A stretch of 64,000 nt of DNA, taken from the NCBI RefSeq assembly GCF_932274485.2, contig NC_065885.2:35787062-35851061 (forward strand), read 5' to 3'. Position 1 is the first letter of the stretch. Every line of letters starts with the position of its first letter. This stretch comes from Patella vulgata (taxonomy: Eukaryota > Mollusca > Gastropoda > Patellidae). The position numbers and the translations under genes were made by a program. Positions 56,148 through 64,000 of the stretch are shown one piece after another. The notes beneath the pieces were generated by a model. That model had not been told where the DNA came from. It searched no databases and was given only the letters and a program-made list of their open reading frames with translations.

Positions 56148-59100
56148 TGGAAGCCTATTCCGGCCATTTCAGAATCTCGACGGGCGAGAACACGAGAAGA
56201 CGAGAAGTCGAGGGCGAGAACACGAGAACACGAGGAAATAGGGTGAGAATACGAGGATCTCGCCCCGAGAACACGAGATTACTTTCACCTCGACTTCTCG
56301 CTCCCTCGTCCCTCGACTTCTCGCTTCTTCGCGTTCTCGCCTTTGAAAAACCTCGTGTTCTCGCACTCTCGCCCTCAACTTCTCGTCTTCTCGCCCTCGA
56401 CTTCTCGTGTTCTCGCCTTTGAAAAACCTCGACTTCTCATGTTCTCGTGTTCTTTGGGTTAATCTCGTCCTCTCGTGTTCTCGCTCCCTCGCTTCGTCAC
56501 AATCTCGACTTCTCGTCTTCTCGTGTTCTCGCCTCGAAAATGCAGTTTATACGCTCGAAGTCGAGGGCGAGAACACGAGAACACGAGAATTTGACGGCGA
56601 GAACACGAGAACACAAGAACACGAGGATCTCGCCCCGAGAACACGAGATTACTTTCACCTCGACTTCTCGCTCCCTCGTCCCTCGACTTCTCGCTTTCTC
56701 GCGTTCTCGCCTTTGAAAAACCTCGTGTTCTCGCACTCTCGCCCTCGACTTCTCGTCTTCTCGCCCTCGACTTCTCGTCTTCTCGCCCTCGTCTTCTCGC
56801 CCTCGACTTCTCGTCTTCTCGTGTTCTCGCCTTTGAAAAACCTCGACTTCTCGTCTTCTCGTTGTCTCGCCTTTGGGTTAATCTCGTCCTCTCGTCTTCT
56901 CGCTCCCTCGCTTCGTCACAATCTCGACTTCTCGTCTTCTCGTGTTCTCGCCTCGGAAGTGCAGTTTATACGCATGTCCACTGACTACCGTATCGGCATT
57001 TATATTTGGACATGGATTATAATAAACGGAAATGTTTGAAGTTCTAGAAAATTTAATAGTCCTAAACAATTTTAATCTCTTCTTGCACAGATAGTATTGT
57101 ATTCTGTAATCGATTTTAAGTCTTCAGTCGAATCTATCTTTGCTCTCTATCTTCATTTACCTTCATCGGGTTTTTTGATGCGTGGACTTGTCGGTGCTGT
57201 AGGATGTAAAGCCTGACAAGGGCCAACGTATAGTCGTTCGAATGGGATTAAAAAAAACGAGGTCCCGTGCCCGGAATCGAAAAGAAGTTGGCTCTACGGT
57301 GGCCCAATGAGTAGGACGTTTGCTTTCTAACTTGATCAAAGTTCATCGTGATTTTTCTGGCGATGGAATACAAATAACCGAGATCCCGTGTACGGAATCT
57401 AAATGAAGTGTGAGCTACGATGGCTCAGTGTGTAGGACGTTTGCTCTCTTACTTCATCAAAGTTCTCCTGGATTTTTCGGTCGGGGTTCCTGCTTGTCAG
57501 TGGTATAGTCGTTTGAATGGTATAAATAAAAAACGAGGTTCCTTGTCCGAAATCGAAATGAAGTGGGGGCTACGGTGGCTCAGTGAGTAGGACGTTTGCT
57601 CTCTAACTTCATCAAAGTTCATCGTGATTTTTCTGGCGATGTCCACCCTTGTCAGTGGTGTAGGGCGGGGAGCCTGGCAAGAGACAACATATAATCGTTC
57701 GGATGGAATAAAAATAACCGAGGTCCCATGTCCGAAAACTAAATGAAGTAGGAGCTACGGTGGGTCAGTGAGTGGGACGTTTGCTCTCTTACTTCAGTGG
57801 TGTAGGAGGAAAGCCCTCGCAAGGGACCACGGATAGTCGTTCGGATGGCATAGAAATAACGAGGTCCCGTGTCCGGAATCGAAATGAAGTGGGGGTTAGT
57901 GTGGCTCAGTGAGTAGGACGTTTGCCCTCTAACAACATATTAAGTTCGGAGTCACGGTGGCTAAATGGGTAAGACGCTGACTTACTAAACTGGAGGTCAC
58001 GTGTTCGATCCCTGCATCGGCCGAGAAAGTTCATCAGGGTTTTCCGACGTGGTTTCCCTTTGTCAGTGGTACAGGGCGGAGGGCTTAGCAAGGACAGCTG
58101 TCTAGTTGTTCGGATGGGACGAAAAACCGAGGCTATCAATTGGCGTGCACGTAATTGGCAGTTTGAATTCGATATTAGCAGAGGCCTTGGTGCCGCTGCC
58201 CGGGCACAATTTTCCTCATAGAACACTGTATGGCGTATGTCCGTCTACATTAGCCCAATCGGAACATCCATACATACATACATGCATACATACAAACAAC
58301 AAAGGAGGCTTCTGAAATTTTGCAGTCTAGTAGTTTATTCTGTGAAATATTAAGCATGCTGCCACCAAAGCTGGTTTGAATACTTTTTGATGCAGGTACC
58401 CTTTTCTGCGTGCTCACTTTGTCTAGTGTGCTTTCCTCCTACACCACTGAAGTAAGAGTGCAAACGTCCCACTCACTGACTCACCGTAGCTCCTACTTCA
58501 TTTAGTTTCCAGCCATGGGACCTCGTTTATTTCTATTCCATCCGAACGATTATATGTTGTCTCTTGCCAGGCTCTCCGTCCTACACCGCTGACAAGGGTG
58601 GACATCGCCAGAAAAATCACGATGAACTTTGATGAAGTTAGAGAGCAAACGTCCTACTCACTGAGCCACCGCAGCCCCCACTTCATTTCGATTTCGGACA
58701 AGGAACCTCGTTTTTTATTTATACCATTCAAACGACTATACCACTGACAAGCAGGAACCCCGACCGAAAAATCCAGGAGAACTTTGATGAAGTAAGAGAG
58801 CAAAAGTCCTACTCACTGAGCCATCGTAGATTCATTTAGATTCCGGACACGGGATCTCGTTATTTGTATTCCATCGCCAGAAAAATCACGATGAACTTTG
58901 ATGAACTTAGAAAGCAAACGCCCTACTCACTGGGCCACCGTAGAGCCAACTTCATTTCGATTCCGGGCACGGGACCTCGTTTTTTTAATCCCATTCGAAC
59001 GACTATACGTTGTCCCTTGTCAGTCTCGACATCCGACAGCACTGACAAGGCCACGCATAAAAAAAAACCGATGAAGGTAACTGAAGATAGAGAGCAAAGA

Positions 59101-59645
59101 TAGATTCGACTGAAGACTTAAAATCGATTACAGAATTCAATACTATCTGTGCAAGAAGAGATTAAAAATGTTTAAGACTATTAAATTTTCTAGAACTTCA
59201 AACATTTCCGTTTATTATAATCCATGTCCAAATATATATGCTGACACGGTAGTCAGTAGACATGCGTATAAACTGCACTTCCGAGGCGAGAACACGAGAA
59301 GACGAGAAGTCGAGATTGTGACGAAGCGAGGGAGCGAGAACACGAGAGGACGAGATTAACTCAAAGGCGAGGGAGCGAGGGAGCGAGAAGTCGAGGTTTT
59401 TCAAAGGCGAGAAGACGAGACGTCGAGGGCGAGAAGACGAGAAGACGAGGACGAGAGTGCGAGAATACGAGGTTTTTCAAAGGCGAGAAGTCGAGGGACG
59501 AGGGAGCGAGAAGTCGAGGTGAAAGTAATACGAGAGATCCTCGTGTTTTCGCCCTATTTCCTCGTGTTCTCGTCTTCTCGTGTTCTCGCCCTCGACTTCT
59601 CGAGGCGAGAAGACGAGATTCTGAAATCGCCGCAACAGGCTTCCA
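56148..59645. mobile_element. 3.5-kb foldback element with CTCG-rich and SINE-derived arms, TA target
   Basis: The ends are inverted: TGGAAGCCTATTCCGGCCAT at left, and the complement of TGGAAGCCTGTTGCGGCGAT at right, both followed by TTCAGAATCTCG. TA lies directly outside each end. The left arm (to ~57815) and right arm (from ~58432) match in reverse through three zones: (a) GAGAACACGAGAAGACGAGA-type short-word repeats, ~0.8 kb left and ~0.35 kb right; (b) a ~200-bp unique part with ACTTCAAACATTTCCGTTTA (right-arm orientation); (c) SINE-like tandem units carrying CTACGGTGGCTCAGTGAGTA, five left (one in the loop) and four right. The loop holds one complete SINE. Long frames in zone (a) are translations of the short words, not genes. 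Confidence 0.82.
57953..58272 (+). repeat. SINE family A in the loop of the foldback element
   Basis: Nearly complete forward copy. It has GGAGTCACGGTGGCTAAATG (box A), GTGTTCGATCCCTGCATCGG (box B), GTTCGGATGGGACGAAAAAC and CGCTGCCCGGGCACAATTTT. It ends near CATTAGCCCAATCGGAACA, lacking the last tail bases, and a CATA microsatellite follows. Confidence 0.8.
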
Positions 59646-60149
59646 TAACCGGGCACTGCTTTCTGAAATTTAGTGACTTTGTCCCCTATACATTTTTACA
59701 CGTAGCGAAGAGTTCGGTATTCATCTGCGTCCCACATGCAGAGTTCTGTTACATGCAAATCAGGCCCAACGCTTGAAGGGAACAAGGGGTCCGTGGACCC
59801 CTAACTTACAACTCACTGTAGGGATTTTGCTAATGTTTTTCCTGCCCGATACCTTATTGCGTATCCCAGAGTATTCTCTCTTTTAACACCTGCATGTTAC
59901 AAATACCAATAATTAAATGATGAATTCCAAATTCAATGGTTTTTGTATCAAGCGTGAATTGCCATTTAACCTCTTTATCACATAGTACACAAAGTAGGAA
60001 TTTTGTGAGAATTATTAAATCTTTTCCAAATGTCACTAAAATGTTTTTGTATAATAATTTAGTTGTTTTTCAGTTGTCAAATATGAATACAAATAAAAAC
60101 TAAACCGCTGCCTTTTAATTCCAATATATCTGTACGTAAAAATATAGTT
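59646..60149. other. Intergenic, no gene seen
   Basis: Right flank of the foldback element. The near-palindrome AGGGGTCCGTGGACCCCT lies at 59785-59802. No coding signal. Confidence 0.4.
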
Positions 60150-60590
60150 TGGCAAGTAATTATAAATTGAATAGCATTGGTACGTCATTAATTATGTAAA
60201 TTAAAATGATTAAATAATATATAAACCCACGTTATTATAAATGATAAATTTAAAATGATGGAATAATACGTATATTATAGCAAGTCGAAGTTATAGAGGG
60301 TACATTTAAAATGATTGAATAACACGAATAGCAAGTCATTAAATATCATGGCAAATAAATTTAAAATAATTGAATAAAACGCATAGCATGTAATTATAGA
60401 ATGTAAATTTAAAATGATTGAATAACACGCCTAGCAAGTCATGAAAGACGGTAAATTTAAAATCACCGAAGAACACGTAAGTCATTAAAGATTAACTTGA
60501 TTTAGCCATATGTATTGCAAGTCATTAAAGATGTTTTAAAATTTTATACTGATTGAATAATATGTATTGCAAGTCATGCAAATTATGTGT
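60150..60590. repeat. AT-rich minisatellite, ~50-60-bp units
   Basis: Seven or so diverged copies of a unit with AAATTTAAAATGATTGAATA and TAGCAAGTCATTAAA. Confidence 0.75.
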
Positions 60591-61504
60591 TTTCTAATTT
60601 CAAGACTGATCTATTTTGTATTTTAATTAGGCTGTTTTATCAACAATCTATAATTATTAAGCATTCATTCGATGAACAAAAATTAAACAAAAACACTTCT
60701 TAATAATTTGTATAGCAAACTAACGACCTCCCTGTAGGCTCTGGTCTATTCTGAGTAATAAAACTGTCGATAGTCTTTTAACCCGTATTCGATCGTTCTG
60801 ACTCTTTTTATAGGGTCTATATTTACACTAGAGATTTTCTTATCGCTAAACTTATGCGGACTTCAATTACAGAACCAATTGTCTGGTCATCCACCTCCAG
60901 ACCAATACTAAATATTGATCACACATCCACCCCATGAGTGTCTTACACGCGTCCATGCTTGTCTTCGATTTACGTAAATGTTGATACTGTTGGTTACCGA
61001 CCCCTTGGATCAATTTATTATATGCACCTCTTTATCAATTTATCGACAGGACAACGCCCACACGCGACCTTGGGCACCATCAATTTTATCCTATGTACAT
61101 GCATCCCTCAATCAAAATTATCTGTAGTAAGGTCTGTCTAGACCAACGACCGATCGTGTTCAGCTCGTGACTAGTAACTGTCAACGCATCAAAAAAAAAA
61201 GGAGCAAGAGTTGTTCACGGAATGGATTATGTAATTATCTTAAATTTACCAAATCGATTGCTAAAGCGTGATCGTGTAAATAACAGTGAACACAATATTG
61301 ACAACGGTCCAAAGTCCATGCTAATGTTTATAAACAATGTAGTACTACTTTTAGATAAGATAAGAGTTCGTCATTCCCCCTGTTACGGTTTTAATCCAAA
61401 CGATTAACGTGTGTTGACCCTTTGTCCCATATAAGAAATGGTATGATGCAATCATGACATTCATCGTGTTCTGCTTATTGATCAGGGAGAAAATAAAGAC
61501 ATTA
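60591..61504. other. Intergenic, no gene seen
   Basis: Short open frames near 60938-61141 and 61222-61407 have no recognisable domain or coding bias. I do not call genes. Confidence 0.35.
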
Positions 61505-61738
61505 GAGTCATTCCATGTCAAGTGGACCAAATTTGGGAGAGTTGGGAATATGACCCCCTCCCAAAAAATTATAAAAAATATATGTTACAGTATATGGCCT
61601 TAAGCTAACAAATCCAAAATTATACCTCTCTAGGTAAAAAACTCGCTAAGAAATGGAGATTTGAAATTAAGGAGCTGAAACTATTTTTTTGGAGGGGCGC
61701 ATGTTCCCACCATTGGTCCAGTTGATTTGGAATGACCC
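61505..61738. mobile_element. MITE with GAGTCATTCCATGTCAA ends and ATTA target duplication
   Basis: Left GAGTCATTCCATGTCAAGTG, GACCAA. Right TTGGTCCAGTTGATTTGGAA, TGACCC. The ends are inverted repeats of ~27 bp with a few mismatches. ATTA flanks both sides (61501-61504, 61739-61742). 234 bp, no coding capacity. Confidence 0.8.
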
Positions 61739-61742
61739 ATTA

Positions 61743-62275
61743 CGCATGTGGGAGGTAAATCTGCATATTGTGCGTCTTTTTTTCTGGCTTCGAATGTTAT
61801 ATCAGTTATTATTTTGACAATTATTCACATGACAAACCCATAATCAACTCTTTAGATCATCGGATGGCTTAGCTATTGGATGGATTAGCTTTGCGTTAAG
61901 AGATAATACAGTTGCACTCACGGCGATGGCCGAACGCAGGCCTGAAAATCGAGACATAATCGTTTATGGAGTGTCAATCGTCAATTTAGGCTATCTATTT
62001 CTTGTCTTAGCTTCAAACATACAATCTATAGTATATGGAAAATAATTATTTTGTATTTAAATACAATAAGAGAACACTTATCGAAACGTCGTGCTATATG
62101 TGTACAGGCCTGTGGTTGATTTCTTTTAATGTGGTCAATCACTAAATGCCACTTGGGGCTTATATTCATAACTTTGCTCAGAAAAAAGTAATATGACTAA
62201 AATTTTCAATACATTATATTCATTATTCAAGAACTGGTCAGCTCTTGATCCAAAATCTTACATAATGAATTTACG
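61743..62275 (-). mobile_element. MITE family M1, diverged copy
   Basis: Reverse copy: GGTAAATCTGCATATTGTGC and TCGAATGTTATATCAG at left; CAGCTCTTGATCCAAAATCT and TACATAATGAATTTA at right. More than 500 bp long because of internal additions. It touches the neighbouring MITE. Confidence 0.6.
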
Positions 62276-62929
62276 ATCGGTATTTTGAAATTCTACACGG
62301 TCCATCCTAATGCCACAATGCCATATGTAGCTATCACCAAATTTCAAGAAATTGGAGTGGGTGGGGGATGATCGCATGAATTATGATTATGCAGTTTTAC
62401 ATCCGTATATACAGATCTCTATATAAGTGTTTACATTAAACAAATTGTGGATAGGCGACGGATCTACAATATACGTCCATATTAAATAATATTCTAGAAA
62501 CAGTAGAATGTACGTTCCTCACCAGCACTGCTATGTTTAAAGCTCAGGATGTGGCATGACTAAGCATAATAGACTACCCTTTATCGCATTGAACTTTAGG
62601 TACAGTGTATACAAGAATAAAATATCACGATAATATTTTTATATATAAGCCATGACCTATTTAACAATGACCTTATTAGTAACCACCGACCGAACATTCC
62701 ATTTTAATGTAGGCCCATGCGCCGTTTTAACTTTGTCACACCGAAATTAAAAATGTAGGATTATCAACACTCAGAAAATGACACATAACGTGAAATCCCT
62801 GGCAATGAATTAGTATTAGCAATATAAAACAGTTCTTCAGCCCGGATACTTTGGCTTGCATTACCCCTGCCCTTAAAACTATGTCACTCAGGAATACAAC
62901 CGAACAGTGGTCCATGTTTGTTCCCTTTG
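62276..62929. other. Intergenic, no gene seen
   Basis: AT-rich, no open frame of note. Confidence 0.35.
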
Positions 62930-64000
62930 CCCCCCTGGGGTGTAGGGGGTGATAAGAATATACCCTTCGTATGTCCTGCGTGTCGTAAAAGGCGACTAAA
63001 AGGATCCCTGTAATGGGGCAACTTGTTTGCCGTGCGTTGCGGCCTGTGTCGGTAGAGGGTCGAATCCTGGTAATTGAGTGGGGATTTGGTTTGCGAGCTC
63101 TTTCTCTGCAACACATTGCTTTGACCCATAATTATTCACCTAGACGGGAGGTCAGAGTGGCCCACTCTGATCAATCGGCTTTGGTCGTGTTTAGCTGACG
63201 AGTAGGCGCATCTTTTCCACTATTCTGTAATATATTTGTTGCAGTTCTACCTTTGTGTCCTACGTGCCTACTCAAAAGCAGCGGCTTGGGTCAACTAAGT
63301 AGAGTAAAAATATTTAATCTTTACTTTGTCTAGGTATATCCCTGTTTGTCCTCGTAGGGCGCATGCGCTGGATATCTGCGCAGCAGCCAGCATGGATATT
63401 GCAACCCTTCGGTGGTTGGAGAGCAGGCAGGATGAATCTTTTCAATCAATCAAATGGCTTCTCAAACAAAGAAGACTCGTACTACAAAACGTATGTCGAC
63501 CGAGGATATAGAACCATTACCAATAAAAACTTCCCGAACCTGGCCTAGATTTCTGGTCATACAAAGTACTAACGATATAAATCTTAGTAAAACATCTCCT
63601 TTTTTGATCGCTAAAGGTCTTGCTGGCTTACCTGGCGAGCCCAAAAGCGTCAAGAATATGAGAAATGGTATTTTGTTAGTGGAATGTGCTAAAAAATCAC
63701 ATGCTACGTCATTATTAAAATCTTAATTCTTCAAGAGGTGTTATACGGTCTCAGGATTTAGAAGGCAGATGTGAGGAAGAGATACTTGAAAATCTCGCCT
63801 CACAGGGTGTTACCTACGTCAAACGTACTTCTATCAGACGTAAGGGTATTATTCAAACAAACACCTATATCCTGACCTTTGCTAAACCAGATCTTCCTAG
63901 GATGATCAAAGCTGGTTTTCTTGCCATACCAGTTACCCCTTACATCCCAAATCCATTGCGTTGCTTTCATTGTCAACGCTTTGGACACAGTAAAAACGTG
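62930..64000 (+). mobile_element. LINE (Jockey/CR1-type non-LTR retrotransposon), 5' part
   Basis: The 5' UTR-like stretch begins near 62930 (GGTGTAGGGGGTGATAAGAA, GTGTCGTAAAAGGCGACTAA), a motif recalled from 5' ends of molluscan LINEs. ORF1 follows at 63454. The element continues past the window, so ORF2 (endonuclease and reverse transcriptase) cannot be seen. The clade is inferred from the ORF1 zinc knuckle alone. Confidence 0.7.
63454..64000 (+). CDS. LINE ORF1 (gag-like, RNA-binding), frameshifted, runs off the window
   Basis: ATG at 63454 (AATCAAATGG) opens MASQTKKTRTTKRMSTEDIE, a basic start. A region typical of ORF1 proteins follows (WPRFLVIQS, SPFLIAKGL, VKNMRNGILLVE, TSLLKS). After codon 90 this frame stops; the reading continues from about 63727 in another frame as NSSRGVIRSQDLEG, GVTYVKRTSIRRKG, ILTFAKPDLP, PYIPNPLRCFHCQRFGHSKN. 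The last is the start of a CCHC zinc knuckle. One frameshift near 63722-63727 therefore breaks the copy. ORF1 proteins coat the LINE RNA and help its delivery to the target. Confidence 0.78.

Noticed and set aside
56407-57039. 210-residue open frame and several overlapping frames on both strands rich in LLVFSCSR or RENTRTRE
   Set aside because: They only translate the CTCGTGTTCTCG / CGAGAACACGAG word repeats of the foldback arm. Open frames on both strands reflect the absence of stop words in the repeat, not coding.

Overview
The window looks like nuclear DNA of a bivalve mollusc, possibly a scallop. It is AT-rich, has short exons in long introns, and is crowded with SINEs, MITEs, minisatellites and tandem-cored elements with (ACGG)n stretches of the bivalve type. 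The taxon is inferred from gene style and repeats, not from a database hit. I saw no bacterial genes, CRISPR arrays, rRNA genes, functional tRNA genes or LTR elements.

Four host genes can be rebuilt. (1) 403-1842, minus: a two-exon secreted enzyme of the cyclase / kynurenine-formamidase-like / isatin-hydrolase family. (2) 10181-10942, minus: an intronless 253-residue protein with four CCCH zinc fingers, shaped like the RNA-binding N-terminus of ZAP/PARP12. Decayed copies lie beside it (8717-9660), and IRF-type motifs lie upstream of both the gene and one relic. (3) 17292-30476, minus: a 17-exon mind-bomb-like gene of about 828 residues with MIB/HERC2, ZZ, MIB/HERC2, MIB repeats and ankyrin repeats. 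Its reading frame closes through every splice, yet no RING finger is visible. (4) 34824-38778, plus: TMEM107, four exons, 138 residues, a tetraspan protein of the ciliary transition zone. The window ends inside a LINE whose ORF1 starts at 63454.

Layout. 1-8.7 kb: the cyclase gene, then SINEs, a MITE, a foldback element and an ACGG-bearing tandem element. 8.7-11.2 kb: CCCH cluster. 12-16 kb: tandem-cored element, TTAA-flanked MITEs and a minisatellite. 17-30.5 kb: mind-bomb-like gene, whose introns hold two tandem-cored elements, SINE pieces, an inverted repeat and duplicated exon fragments. 30.5-34.8 kb: SINE cluster. 34.8-38.8 kb: TMEM107. 39-64 kb: almost entirely repeats, including a Harbinger-like element (41975-44478), nested inverted repeats (45.4-48.2 kb), a GAACAC-rich element with terminal inverted repeats (51454-53367), a 3.5-kb foldback element (56148-59645), a MITE flanked by ATTA (61505-61738) and the LINE.

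The genes do not form a pathway. The most unusual items are the large foldback element with short-word and SINE-derived arms, the RING-less mind-bomb-like gene, the stand-alone ZAP-head-like gene with its relics, and SINE copies bounded by inverted copies of their own tail. Exon borders were assigned by reading splice signals and checking phase by hand. Repeat borders are approximate unless a target duplication is stated.
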